From Certhia americana (Eukaryota; Chordata; Aves; Passeriformes; Certhiidae), in the NCBI GenBank assembly GCA_018697195.1, contig CM031859.1, forward strand, positions 53,118,828-53,182,827: DNA of 64,000 nt. The letters run 5' to 3'. The translations under genes were made by a program, and so were the position numbers. The notes beneath the pieces were generated by a model. It ran no database searches, was not told the DNA's origin, and saw only the letters and a list, made by a program, of their open reading frames with translations. This document shows, in pieces, positions 39,990-52,610 of the stretch (positions are counted from its first letter, which is position 1; each line of letters starts with the position of its first letter).

Positions 39990-40087
39990 CCATTGACTAT
40001 CGAAATGATAACATATGCTTGTGTGTATATATATTTACATATATAGCTGGTAGGTGTACAATTTGTGCATGACAAATTGCATAGACT

Positions 40088-40098
40088 AAGGGAAAGAA
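40088..40098 (+). other. Polypurine tract of the ERV
   Basis: AAGGGAAAGAA lies directly before the TG that starts the 3' LTR. This is the expected position and composition of the plus-strand primer site for retroviral reverse transcription. Confidence 0.7.
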
Positions 40099-40527
40099 TG
40101 CCCTGGTTCAAGCAAGGACAGGGTTAATTTTTACAGCAGCCAAGAGGGGGCCTGGCCCCTCTTGGGCCAGGAGGCAAAGATTATTCTGTATCACCTCACA
40201 TCTTCTGGGGACAGGGGAAGGAGACCCTTCTGCATCATGTAGTGTGGTGGTGTAGGCAGTTATTCACCAAGCTCTGTGTGGGGAGCACTCACATGTGAAT
40301 CATTCATCTCCCTCGTACATGCTGTTATTAATATCATTGCTCTTGCTGCTCCTTTTCTTATTCCATTGCTATTTCCAGTAAATTGCTCTTATCTCAACCC
40401 ACAATCTCTACCTTTTGTGCTTCCAATCCTCTCTCTCCCACCACAGGGGAAAGGGAGAGGGGGTGGGGGGAGTAAGTGAGCAGCACATGGTTTGGAGTTT
40501 GCCAATGGGGAATTTCTTTCCTAAACC
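40099..40527 (+). repeat. 3' LTR of the ERV-L-like element
   Basis: The LTR begins TGCCCTGGTTCAAGCAAGG right after the polypurine tract. Recognisable blocks are TTTTTACAGCAGCCAAGAGG, CAAAGATTATTCTGTATCAC, CTCACATGTGAATCATTCAT and TTTCCAGTAAATTGCTCTTATC. It ends in a C/G-homopolymer-rich section and GGTTTGGAGTTTGCC. The right boundary is approximate (CTAAACC at 40,521-40,527) because the terminal CA is degraded. These blocks match an LTR family that I associate with songbird and other neoavian genomes. With no 5' partner, a target-site duplication cannot be checked. Confidence 0.85.
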
Positions 40528-43500
40528 TTCTATAGGATGCCTCAGTGCTGTACCACAGTCTGCCCACAATCACATATAGTGCCAATAGACATAACAGGAG
40601 ATAAGTGATTACTTCAAACTGGTAGGTGACATAACCTGAAACCAGTCAGCAAAAGCTGCTCTTCTCTGAAAGAAATAAAAAATTCCATACCCATGAAAAA
40701 ACCCCACACAAACCAACTTTGTTTCTCAAAAAAGAGGGATCATCTTTATTCCATTTTACACTGAAAAACAAGAGTATGATGAAAGAACAAGGAAGTTTTG
40801 ATAACCCAAGCACAGAAACCCCTTTCAAGCAATTAATAAATTACATTAAATAGGATCTCTGATAATATTAACTTTATTTTCCTTTGAGTTGCTACCTTCA
40901 TGATCAGTTTATCAGGGCAGACATACAAACATATTGTCTGAGTTACCTGAAATAAAGCATTAGACAGGCAAGTAAAAAAAAAAATAAAAATCATCACCAA
41001 ACACCCAAAATGAACCAGCAGAAAAAAACCCCACATTTTCCCCAAAATAAGTGCTTATGCTTTCACCTTCTTGATATAACCAAGGATCTAAAAATAGTCA
41101 CAGAATATAAAGTCACTTGTTGTGTCTTGAGCTGTTAGTTTAACTACTTACATACTGAGCCTTCTAGCAAGAGTCATGTATTGTTAACCTTGGAAATAGT
41201 ATAACATGAAAACCCACTCAGAATTTTAAAAATAACACCGGCAGAAAAAAATCTCTGTAGGATAACTACTTCAAGTCTTAAAATGTTTAACCAAAACTAT
41301 TAAAGAAAAACTGACTTGTTTTAAACATGAGTAAAACAAGCACAGTCTTGTGAGCTTTTGAACAGGAAGGATCCACAGATCTTTTTTTTAATGAGCATCC
41401 TTTATGAGCAAGCAAAGATCATACAGCAGTGAAAGAATGAAGCAGGATGATTTTGATTTCAAGAGACTTAACACGTGGACCACAACATACTAGCCTTTTT
41501 GCTTCTCTTTTTTTGTAAGAAACTCCACCAAGCAAATTAATCTTCCCACAACATTCATTTATGGAGACAAGATGTTTCAAGACAGAAAATCAGGGCTCAT
41601 GAGAGTGACTAAACAGTTCACCCAATAAAATCTGTTTTAATCTGGTCCCATTCCAAAGTGTTAATGTGTTACGCATAGCACGTGTCTTGCCCTTTATCCA
41701 AGGCATGAAATACCACCACTGGGTAAGTTTATTAGCCAATCAGTTTCATATTAGGTGTTGCTTTGGAATACAACTTAAAAGAATTTTTTTTTTAAATTGA
41801 AAATCAGGCAAACTGTGCAGAAGGTGTGAAAAATGAAAAGATGCTGCATTTTGATCAAGGCAAAAAAATGGTTGAAGCAAACTCGCTCCCAATATACAGG
41901 GCACAAATTTTGCCTTTCCCACAATAGCATTTAAAATTGCAAGCAATAAATAAAACTCTTAATTCTTGCCCGAATATATCAAATCTCATGATTCCTCAAG
42001 ATACAGAGTTGGATTTCTTAGATTTTTCAAACAAATCAGCTCAGGCAAAATACACTTCAGCTAATGTACGGATATTTTTTACAGAGCTTCATTATGCTTT
42101 TTGAAACAAAAGGAACAGAAGTCCAGAATACATAAGTGACAAGAACTAAAACAGCTTCTACAGTCACCCTTTCACATCAGGGCTAAAATTGTACAAACTC
42201 TTCCTTCAGTGGTAACTGTCTCACATTTAATACCTGGTCTCTAGCTAAGACTGCAAATATTCTGCTTGGATTCTGCATCTTGTCTAGGAATGAATGTAGG
42301 GTCACAAAGTTTTTACTAAATCTGCTAAAACCGGCAGGCATATGAGGGAATTTGAAGGGGGGGGGAAATGCTATATGTGGGGTTTCTTTAAACTAGATTG
42401 ACCACCTCACCCTAGCACTCTCCCCAAGTCAGAACAGTCATTTATAACTGTTTTCTGTAGCACAATTTCATTGTCAATTTGGATTAAGTGTTTAAACATA
42501 GACCTCTTGCAACACAGCTCATTTTACAGAGCATTTCTATGGAAAAGACACCTTTCCTCCAAGAATTTTCTCACCTACAACACAGGGTTGCAGTATTCCT
42601 AACTTCACTTTTACATAGTTTAATGTCTTCTACAGTACAAGAACAATGTGCTGGTAACAGTGTAAACTTTTCCCCAAAAAAACCTCAACTATTCAGTTTC
42701 AACACTAAGTCATTATTCTGCAGTTATGCCATGACACTTAAATAGCATCCCTACTTTCTGAAATGTCACTGGGACTTAATCCAGAAGTGACAAAAACCTA
42801 TAATATTAAAATATACTACATGTTTCACCTTACCTTTTAATTCAACTTGGCAGAAAATCTAAAGACTATGAAATGTCAGCCTTCAGAAACGTCTTACCCT
42901 TCAGAAAGAAAAAATTTCGATATGTTTGGAAATACAGTGGTCTCGGTATAAGCAAATACAAAGGTGGCAGGGAGGGATGTGGAACAAAAAATAAATCTCT
43001 AAGTGTACAAAAATCATTAAGCATTAACTGCTCTTTGTAATATATCCTCAAGCACACACAGAGTCAGGAAAGCACACTGGGAAAGTGAGGCCAAATACCA
43101 AACAGCTTAAGTTAACTAATAAGATAATTAGAGGTCCAAAACAGGTTTAATACTAAAATCACTTTCAGCTGGGGTTTGTAAAGAAGGAGTAGTAACATTG
43201 ATATGTAGCAATCCCAACCTTGATCCAAGCAGCTGCCTCTAACCATTATATATGGTGACCTTTGACAAACGTTGTCTACAGAGGGAACAAGGCAGCCATA
43301 AAACAAAACATGGACTTGAGAATTAATTTAATGCTACAGCATTCTTTGCTTCAGGTTGTTGGCTCCCCATTCTGCCCACCCTCCCTCCACCTCCTTCCCT
43401 CCCAGATACTGGGTTTATTTCAGACTTGTGGCCAAATAATGCAATATCCTACCAGTAAAAGCACCAAAAAAGTCATACAAGAAAAAGGACTCTGTCCTCT

Positions 43501-46500
43501 AAGAGAAGATCAATGATATTTAGGGCATATTTCTTTAATTGCTTGATGCTGAAACAGCAACAGTTACAGTATTATTTAAAGACAGCTTTTAAGTACAACT
43601 TCAAAAGGAGAAGCCAAATGAGATAAAATAGCTTCTTTTAGCTGAGGAAAGAGCAAATAGATTGTTTACAAATAACATCTACAAAGTACAAAACACTGTA
43701 TTTAGAAATTGAAACTTTCAGATCCAAAATTGAAACATTCAAAGAAGTTTGCAGGACGTACTTAGTATATTCTGACATTTGAATTGACAAATCCCTGCTT
43801 TTGTAAGTAAATGGAAGCAATGAAAGTGCTTCAGCAAATGTGAAACCCAAGCACATTTTTATCACAAGATTTTAATCTTGGTTTGATTTTCAGAAGTAGG
43901 AGGATACATGCTGAATCAGTTAGAATTCAAGGGTCTGCATAGTATAAATTCAAAAACTTGAATTAAAAATATATATTTTAAATCCCATATACAGGATAAC
44001 TGAGTATTTCAAATTAGAAGAAGCTGTTCTAATTTTCCATTGTGGTAAGAGCACATCATGCATTTTAAATACATCCTGAAACTTTTCATACTCTTAATAA
44101 CATTCTATGTTCTTAAAACGTTGTAGTCAAATTCTTATCCAGCCACTATAAAGAACACCACAGTTACAGTCTATACTTCTCTACCCACAGTAATAGGATA
44201 GCAGCAAATTACAGTAAAACCTGGTGTTACATTTAGCTGTACAACACTACTAATTAGAGAGTAATTTCAACAATAAATATTTGGTTGAACTCTGCTTTGT
44301 CATCAGTGCAAGCTATTTAAGATGAAACTGATCTTTCAGAGAGTCATATTTTTGGGGGGGTTGTTTTGAGTCTATTTTTATTTTCTGGTTACTGAATGTC
44401 TTTTCCTACGAAACAGTTTTCCAGAACTACTGCTGTGCAAACAGAAAACCACACAGACATTGTTAGAAGTAAAAGGGAAGATTCAAGCCTAGAGGGCCAT
44501 GGCAATCCACAGTTCTCTTTAAACTGTCCTTAGCTAACCCTATTTTATTACTCAATGGCAAGATCTAACAATGACTTTACAGAGCACACAGGCTGCATGA
44601 CTTAGTAACACCAAGGTAAGCTAAAAGACAGACTTTATCACACCCTTCAGAAAGAAAACAGAGAAATCAAGATACAGACAAATATGAGCCCTACGGTAGA
44701 TACAATATCAAGTAAAACACCCAGTTAACCCTATAGACACTGACAAAAGTCACTAGTTTTAAAAGAGAGGATCTTCTTGCAATCCTCCTTCACAAGAACT
44801 GCCTGAAGAGCCATGCTACTATTAATAAAAGCACTACAGAGATGAACAGCAGTAGTACCTTATCTCCTTTAGAAAAAACAATCCAATCAAAGACACACAT
44901 AAGCAAAATACTACTAACTGCTTCTGAGAACCTGCAGAGATGATCAGTTTTTACACAAAAGGCCAACTTGACTGAAGTCAGGCCTTGAAAGCATCCCATA
45001 CTTTAATGCAGTTATGAAACATTATGCCATCAAAGGCAGCTGTGATGTGCACAGCAAAGGGTTGGTATCTGACATTCTTCTTTACAACACCAACTCACAG
45101 AGCTGTTGCAATGCTGTGTTTGTGCAGTGCCCCTAAGGCATTAGACACTACAGCAAGTGAAAAAAACCTTTTTTTCCCCTAAGCCTGCTAAAATAAACAT
45201 TCATTTCTGCTGAGCTGTCCCATCTGCAGTACATGCAAGTCTATAATCTCATACTATACATGGAACATACTTTCCTCATTTCACTAGCCAAACAAAACGG
45301 CTATTTTTGGATTACCCAATAGTAATTAATAAATATTCTGTTCATATGGCCTTCACTTAGTCAATAAATCTTTAAAAAGTTCCCAAAGACAAGGTGAAGT
45401 CTATGGAGGAAATAAGTCACCAGTAAAGCTACCTTCACAGAAGAGCGTACACCACAAACTTCTTAAGTCAAAATATTTACTATATCATCAAGATGTTCTT
45501 TTCTATATAATATTACAAAACTGATAACTCAGGCCATGTAAATTTATCACATTAACAGCCAAAGTAAATGAAAAGTTGAAACAGAACACAATATTTGCAT
45601 TTCATACAATGAATCTTCTGATCTAAAAAAATAAACCACAAATTACCTTTCACTCCAGTAGGAATCGTAAAGATTTGTAGAGTGAAATCAACTATGACAA
45701 CTGGATAACAGCACAATATCTTCCTTGCCTGTAAGGGAATAATTCAAAATCACATTACACCAAAAAATTAACCCACCAAATAAATCAGAAAAATAGATAA
45801 GTGAAATTGAACAGTGCTAAAATGATAAACATTTTAAAAATGTAAACACCCTGACAAATAGGAAGGGAAAGAAACCCCACACCCAGTCATTTAATTTGCA
45901 CTTTAGTTTCTGTATCTTAAAAAAACAGAAGCGTGGCAGTTTATTTTAAAGTCTAACACCCTTAAAGTTTAAAGTAGTCTTTGCTTTCAAAATAGGCCAG
46001 AAATAACCCCTTACAATGCAGTTTGACTTCTTGTATAGCCCAGACTACAACAATCAGATACTTCCACATCCCCTTTTCTTGCTCCCATCCTCTTTCTTGT
46101 GTCCACCCATTGTGTGAGCACACAATGAACCTTTTTCCAACACTGCTTTTCTTGGGTTAATTTTGCTTGCAATGAAGAAGGCAGCCCACCTTCCCTCTTC
46201 TCACTCTCCCCTACTTAAGATCAATTCCAGAATGAAACCACAGTTTGACGTAGCAAATCTTGCTCAGGAAAGCATTCAACCTTGCTTTAGAACTATCTAG
46301 TGGCAAATATATTATATACAACAACCTTTAGTAAAATCACTCTTAACCAACTGAAATTTAGACACAGCAAACTAAAATGTAGAGAACTTCCTCTTTCAAC
46401 AACTAGAGTTACATATTACAGACACAACTATTAAAAATGTAAACCATTTAGATCCTTTTTTTGCCAGCAAATACTCTCATAGCTCTCTCATTCATGTAAC

Positions 46501-48630
46501 AGGTATACCTACCATCATTTTATTTTGTTCCCTCCCTGTTTAATCCTAAAATAAGTCAACCTTATGTACTAAAACATGTTTCCCAGATTAAAGCCAAAAG
46601 GAAACACCAGTTCAAAAAGGAACCCCACACCCACCAGCTACAGAATTTTTTTTTAACCTTGTCATATATTTTAAATGTTGCTTATAAACCTAGTTTAACT
46701 TTTTGAACGTCAACTTAAAGAGAACGTATGTCCAAATTATTTATCACAACCCACAATACATCCTTTATGTGACTACCTCCCAGAACACTTTTCCATTCTC
46801 CACCTATGACCCACATTCTTCATCTTTAGAGGTGTGACTTGGGAGCTGGTCCCATGAAAAATTAATATTCTGCCTATATCCACACTCACAAACTGATTCT
46901 GATCATATTGGCTACTAGAAGTAATTACAATTATTCTTCAGGTTATCTTCTCTAAATGAGAGCTCTTCAGTGTTGTCACTGAATCCCCATTAAGACATCA
47001 GGAAGCCAAACTAGGTTCAGAACATTACCTTTGTTGCTCCTTGAATCTAAAAAAACTTTATGAATTGACTGCAGTTACTGGAAAATCATCCAAGTAGAAG
47101 TGGAACAAAAGGTCTATTTCCAGCTGAATGAAGCCTGGAAGTTTATTCCACGCAGCCTTGGATTTTAAGAAGTTTGAACTCCCCCCTGTCTCCACTGTCA
47201 ACAAATGTGCAGAGAGAATATGCATATTTTTGAAAGTCTTGTCTAGGCCACTTAAATTATATCTTTGTATTATCAGTTCATCTGCCACAGGTACAAACTG
47301 TTGATAGAAATTTTTGAGATCCATAACCTTGGAAAACACTGACGGGAAGGTCATTTTCTAAGCCCAAAGGTAATGATACTCAGCAGAATGTTGCAATTTA
47401 GGCCAGAGAAAGCAGCTCAACTTCCCACCAAGAGGTCAACAGCAGACGGAAAGCAGCATGGCTAGCAGAAATGGAAATGGTAAGGGAGGAGAGCAGCAGC
47501 TGAAGCAGAATGCTTCTGCTGAATACCCTTCTAGGCCCACCACTGTGTAACCTAGGGTGCCATGAAACTGCTTCTGTTCTTCAACTGGTTGGCTCTACAG
47601 CTTAGGGACTCAGTTTTCTGCTGCTAAAGGACACAACTTGATTTTAGATAGTCTCTCAAAGAAGCATTTGCTCATTTTAACCTCTGCAGGACTGGATACA
47701 CACAAGTTCATGAGAATTCGCTGAAGGCTAAGTTCTGCAGAACCATGCTTGTTGCATTCCACTAACACTCTGGAAGCACCCATGACAGCAGACAGAAAAG
47801 GAGGCCATAAAGCTAAGAAAATCAACACATGTGCTTTAAAACAGATATAGAACATATAATTTTAATTAAAAATGGCTCTTGGAGAGCTTTACAAGAAATA
47901 AAAAACACATCAAATCAACTTCTTGGTAGTTATTATTGGTATCAAAGGCACCTAAACCTAAGTTTACTCTAGCTGGCTATTACTTGTTCTCTGGCAGTCA
48001 TTTTCTTCAGAAGATGGAAATTATAATCATTAAGCTGACAAACCCTAAAAAAACTCTCTTTATGTCAATCAGCAATCCTTCTAGCCATACATGTGTGCAC
48101 AATACTATTAACATCAAAAGGGATTAAGTTCAACTCAGCAGGATCTTTACCTGAGGAAGAACATTGCACTAAAAAAATGTTACCACAGTGTTAATAAATA
48201 GCTCTTTTGAGTGTATTCAGACTTCAGAGTACTATAATCAAAGCCTTACAAAAGAACAATAATGGGAAAAGAACTTTGGACCTAAATTCATAAATAACAA
48301 ATCTTTTTTTTAAAGATCTCAGTGCATAATGCTCAGAGGCTAGGTCGTGACATCTTGAAAGGGGGACTTATTTTAAAACAGTAGACACAAACCATATAAG
48401 AGGATTCTACACTTATTTTTACCCTAATCCTGAAGAGGAGGGAAATTAGGGATGCAAAGTCTTCCTCGATTTTCACCCCCTACCTGATTCTTGCTAAACA
48501 GCTTCAGTGCGGGGGCCTATACAGCTCATTTTTCTGCAGCTGCTGGCTTGCAGATGAAAGGAAGGAAAAGCCCAAGATGCAAACAGATGAAGTTATCAGG
48601 AGGAGAGGAGTGGTGCTCCGGGAGGAAGGA
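40528..48630 (-). other. EPB41L2: EPB41L2 intron 1, right part
   Basis: This is about 8 kb of AT-rich intron between the ERV remnant and the CpG island. Open frames such as 47,058-47,354 (minus) show no recognisable domain. Donor-like GTAAG sites are scattered on the minus strand (for example CTCAG|GTAAAG near 48,152) and could belong to alternative 5' exons. None is paired with a convincing acceptor and open frame. I see no well-preserved repeat copy. Confidence 0.6.
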
Positions 48631-49123
48631 AATTAGGAAATCAACAGCCTCTCTTCCCGCAGCGTTCCCGCGACGGGTGCGGAAAAGGCACCAACAACCA
48701 TCGGGACAAGTTTTCGGGGAAAAACACCCCTCTCCTTGGGTGCCCAGACCAGAGCGGGCGAGTCAAGAGCGCGGTAGATGCGGGCAGGGCACCGACCGCA
48801 GGAGCCCGCGCAGCGCCGGTCACACTGCCCCGAGCTGCGGCCGGAGCACTGCCCGCGCCGGAGGCTCGGAACCGAGCGGCGAGGAGCGGCCCCGCACGGC
48901 TGGCCTCGCCGGGGCCGGTGCCCAAGCCTGCGGGCAGAGGAGGGAGGGAGGAGCCAGCCCCCACAGCCGCCACAGCCGCCCGGCTGCCCGCCCGGGGCGG
49001 AGGGGCTGCATGCAGCTCCGAGCCGCTCGCCCCCGCCACCCCCGGACGCGCCTCCTCGGGGCCGCTGCCGCCCCCTGCCGGCCGCGGCGCTGACAGCCCC
49101 CGTCCGCCCGCCCGCCCCGCCGC

Positions 49124-49142
49124 CGCTGCTGCTGCTGCTGCT
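49124..49142. repeat. GCT trinucleotide run in CpG island
   Basis: Six consecutive GCT units lie between GC-rich flanks. On the EPB41L2 strand this is an AGC/CAG run downstream of the proposed exon 1, so it would be intronic unless transcription starts elsewhere. Its length is within the normal range. Confidence 0.9.
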
Positions 49143-49418
49143 CGGGGCCGGCACAGGAGGGAAGGAAGGAGAGCGGGAGGGAGGGGGCAGCTCTACCCGA
49201 TCAGCCGGGCCGGCCCCGCCCGCAGCAGCCGCATCCCGCGGCAAGCGGAGCGCACTAGGGAAACGGCGACGGATACGCGGCAAAGCGGCCCCCAGCGCAC
49301 CGCCAGTCCCCCGCAGCGCTACGGTTGCCCGACCCCCTCCTCCCCGCCATCCCCGCTCCCTACTACCAGCGTAAGTAGCGCTCCCTGGGGATCGCTCCCG
49401 CTCCGCTCCCGCCGGTAC

Positions 49419-49505
49419 CTGCTGCCCGAACAGCCGCCGACGCCCGCACGCTCCCGAAGTTCCCGGCCGCGGCCGTCAGCCCAGCCCGGGAGAAAACCCC
49501 GCCGG
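49419..49505 (-). other. EPB41L2: Candidate EPB41L2 non-coding exon 1
   Basis: On the minus strand, GGGCAGCAG|GTACCGGC gives a good splice donor at 49,419/49,418 in the core of the island. The GC boxes and the minus-strand CCAAT box lie 50-110 bp upstream of about 49,500, which places a TATA-less start near the upper end of this interval. Neither the exact start nor use of this donor is proven by sequence alone. Another donor-like site, AATCAG|GTAGGG near 48,482, is an alternative end. Confidence 0.4.
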
Positions 49506-50140
49506 CCCCGCCCCCCGGCCAATCCGCGCCCCGCCCGCCCCCGCGCCCCGCCCCCGCCCCTCCCGGGACAGGCCGCTCTGGCCCCGCCCCCGCGCTCGCC
49601 GCTACGCCATTGGCTGGCGCAACCGTCAATCTCCGCGGGCAGCGCTCGGCCCCCGCCCGCTCTTCCTGGGCCGGTTCCAGCGGCCGCTGCCCGTCGGGGG
49701 TGCGGTTCTTGCCTGCGGCCGGGACGGGATTCGGGGCAGTCGTCGCGGCGTGGGCATTACACCGGAGAGACACTGTCCGGCAGCGCCGCTGGCGAGCCAT
49801 GGCCCCGAGCGAGTCCGGGCAGGGCGCCGGCCGTGCGCCAGTGCGGTGCTGCTGTCCTGCAGTGTGTCCAAGCGGAATGAGCTCCTGCGGCACCGCGGGC
49901 GGAGCGGAGCGGAGCGGAGGCGGTGACCCCTGCCGGCTCTCCGCAGCCCTCGGCAGGTGCCGCCTCCAGCCGGGCCCCCGAGGGACGGACACAGCCCCGG
50001 AGCCCGGCGGGATGCCCGAGGTGGCGGGGCCGGAGCCGCCCTCCCGTGCGGGGCAGCGGAGGGTCGGGACTGCCGCGGCCTGCGATAGGATCCGCACTGG
50101 TGGGGACCTGGCCGAAAACAGGAGCCAGGGCTTTCGGTGT

Positions 50141-52432
50141 CCTGCTAGGGACAACGGGAGAGAGGCGAAATGAGACCGTCAGGCTGGGTGTAAGGAAAAA
50201 GTTACTCATGCAGCGGGCAGCTGGGCCGTGGGAGTGGGTTCCTCAGGGATTTCCACTCCCGAGCAGACGCAGTCCTGAGCAAGCTGGACCGAGCACGCAG
50301 CTGGCCGTGCTGTTGAGCAGGAGGTTAAGTGAGAGGCCTCCTCACAACCTGAATTTTCTAATGGGGGTTGGCTTTCACTTGCCTGAGGTGTTCAGATGTG
50401 CATGTGGATGCTGACTGCTGAAAGGCCTGGATATGAAAAAACTCATGGCAACTGCTGTGCTGCGCAGGCTGCAGGCCCTGGGAGTGCTATGGAAACAGAA
50501 AATTATTTACATTGTGTGCAGTCATACTGATTTTGAAAAATGCAGCACATAATGTATGTTGCCTATACATAGTTCATGCCGTTTGTGCATTATAGCCTAA
50601 AGTTAACTACACACTTCTTGCCTAACCTTCATGCATAACATGTCATGCCTTTTTTTTCAGTGCAGAGAATATATTTTTCTACTCTGGAGCAGAGCTGTGT
50701 AGTAAAGTGAGGCATTTTATATAATGCCTGTGTAATTTCTAGGAAAATTAGAAGGCAGGGAGCAGGATCATGACTGACGTTGCTGACTGTTCTTTATGGA
50801 ATTCTGAAGAAATTACAAGATACCAGGTTTTCTTTCTCAAAAATCTCTGTGTGATGCCATGTAATACATAGCTTTAATCAGACTTTTTGTGAAGAGGTTG
50901 AGGGATGTGTTTTCATAATGCCATTCTTAAGATGCTGTGGTTTCATTTAGGGTAGCCTACTAGTGAAAATTAAGTCAAGAGGCATATACCATATATTTCT
51001 ATATATTCCATAATGTGCAACATCAAGAAATCGAGTCCTATTTGACACCATTTAATATTTTTTCTCTAATCTTAGTGCTTCAGAAGTAAAAGCAACCATG
51101 CAGCTCATAGGAGTGCTCTTAAAGGACATTAATGTAAGCAGAGAAAAGCAATGAGTTGGCAATGAATAAAGAGCAGGCACTATTAGATAACCTGTGCTTA
51201 ATTCCACATATTCATTCTGCATCCACTGAAAGAGGTAAGGGACCAGTAATTAAAGGAGTTATAATGCATATGCACAAGCAGTTTTAATTTGTTCCAGCTA
51301 TAGTGCTTGATGTTATAATATTCATGTTTTATGTATTACGCTGCATAATTTAAATAAAGCTGATGAATTATTTTTAGTATCTCTTGCTCTACATTCAACA
51401 ACAGCCTTAAAAAAGCCTTTTGATTCTTTCAGAGAAGAAATGGAGTATCATTTCTCTTTTTCAGAAAAACCAGTATCTGCATTTTTTAGTTTGATACAGC
51501 CAGCAGATGTTACAATTACCCCAGCACTACTGGGTTAGGGTTTTACCTCTAGATGCTTTCTATATGCAGAACAGACTCTAAAACTCTTTGTCTGATCTCT
51601 CCTAGTTCATTCCTCAGATGCTCTAATATCACTAAGCATGAAGAAGGATAGTGCCTGTTTCTCAAAAAAACAATACAGCAGCTTCCCATGCATGCCTAAA
51701 ACCAGAAACTACTACCGTAAAAAACTTACGGGTGCAACAGGAGACGCTTGGTCTCTGGTCCTTTCAGAGGCTTCCTAAGTTTGCACCATCCCAGCTGCTG
51801 TCTGTCATTGCCAGTACTTGTGTGGCTGCCAATACTGTTTAATACCATCGGCCTCAGCAAATGTAATTGACACAGTGCTAAAACCAACTGTTCTTGCAAC
51901 AATCTTGTCTTCATTAAGGTTTCCATTGTTGCTAAAACTGGTGGAAATGTCTGCGATGAACTTCCCCTAGACTAGAAAAATTCAGGAAGACTTCAAAGGA
52001 ATTGCTTCTTTTTTCCTCTTTCCTCAGCAAGACTTGGACATTTCTGCTCAGAATCCCAGTTAGAGGTACCTCCCAGAGCTTTATTTGCACTCGTATTTCT
52101 TCTCACACTGGTTTTAGGCCATTTTTTTTTCTGGACATATCTGCTGCCTTATTACAAACTTCTTTGATCTACAATTTTGAAAAAGTAAACAGCCTGTCAG
52201 TTCCATTAAATTAAAAATATATGTTGCTTTTCTTTAAACAACATAAAATAATTTTTTGGTGATACATTTTTTGGTGTGTGTTTTCCTGAACTTTTATTGT
52301 GGGACAAACACATCCTAAAGAGAAGGATGTAGACAATTTCTTAAGCAGAGGAATGGAACACCTGGGTGGCCAAATAAAGTCTGTGTCATTCTGCATGCTG
52401 CCTATCAGGTAGTGATTTTTCAAAGTCCTCTG
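50141..52432. other. Upstream flank of EPB41L2
   Basis: This is intergenic AT-rich sequence directly upstream of the promoter. It includes a run around 51.05-51.36 kb with octamer- and homeodomain-like words (ATGCATATGCAC, CAGTAATTAAAG, CTGCATAATTTAAATAAAG) that may be regulatory. No exon or mobile element was recognised before the CR1 at 52.4 kb. Confidence 0.55.
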
Positions 52433-52610
52433 ATTTTCACAGAATGCGTGAAGTTTGAAGGGACCACAATGTCTGATCCAACCTCCCTGGTCAGTCAGGG
52501 TCATCCTAGAGCACATTGCACCAGGTATTTCTTGACTATCCATTGAGGGAGATTCCACAACCACCCTCACAGTAAAGAAGTTTTCCTCATATTCAAGTGG
52601 AACATAAAAC
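52433..52610 (-). mobile_element. CR1 LINE 3'-tail fragment
   Basis: The plus strand has TTCACAGAATGCGTGAAGTT, TGAAGGGACCACAATGTCTG, GAGATTCCACAACCACCCTC and ACAGTAAAGAAGTTTTCCTC. This is the reverse complement of a CR1 3' end and is heavily diverged. It accounts for most of the 133-codon minus-strand frame at 52,211-52,612, which is therefore not a gene. Confidence 0.85.

Larger units (their letters stand above)
37700..40527 (+). mobile_element. ERV-L-like endogenous retrovirus, 5'-truncated, with 3' LTR
   Basis: A degenerate provirus lies in plus orientation, antisense to the host gene EPB41L2. The order is the end of reverse transcriptase and connection (from about 37.7 kb), RNase H (about 38.48-38.9 kb), integrase (about 38.9-39.45 kb), a short 3' reading frame (39.59-39.99 kb), a polypurine tract and a 3' LTR (40,099-40,527). 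The 5' LTR, gag, protease and the reverse transcriptase active site are missing. No env was recognised. Many in-frame stops and frame changes break pol, so it is not functional. The pol motif style and the absence of env suggest the class III (ERV-L) group, but that assignment is from memory of the family and should be tested. Confidence 0.88.
48640..50140. promoter_or_regulatory. EPB41L2: CpG island, probable EPB41L2 promoter
   Basis: About 1.5 kb of very GC- and CpG-rich sequence stands out sharply from the AT-rich surroundings. It contains repeated GC boxes, for example CCCGCCCCTCCC around 49,550-49,565 and GGCCCCGCCCCCG at about 49,580-49,592. There is a CCAAT at 49,519-49,523 and an opposed ATTGG at 49,609-49,613. 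I see no TATA box. It is the only CpG island in the window and lies upstream of the EPB41L2 coding exons on the minus strand, as expected for a housekeeping-type 4.1 gene promoter. The opposed CCAAT boxes would allow bidirectional initiation. Long frames through the island on both strands are composition artefacts. Confidence 0.85.

Noticed and set aside
46108..46127. 8-bp inverted repeat CATTGTGT-GAGC-ACACAATG
   Set aside because: Stem length is well within chance expectation for a window of this size.
48491..50414. Long overlapping frames on both strands (up to 320 codons) around 48.5-50.4 kb
   Set aside because: They lie in the CpG island, where GC-rich sequence has few stop codons. Peptides are Pro/Arg/Ala/Gly-rich with no domain, and frames overlap on both strands.
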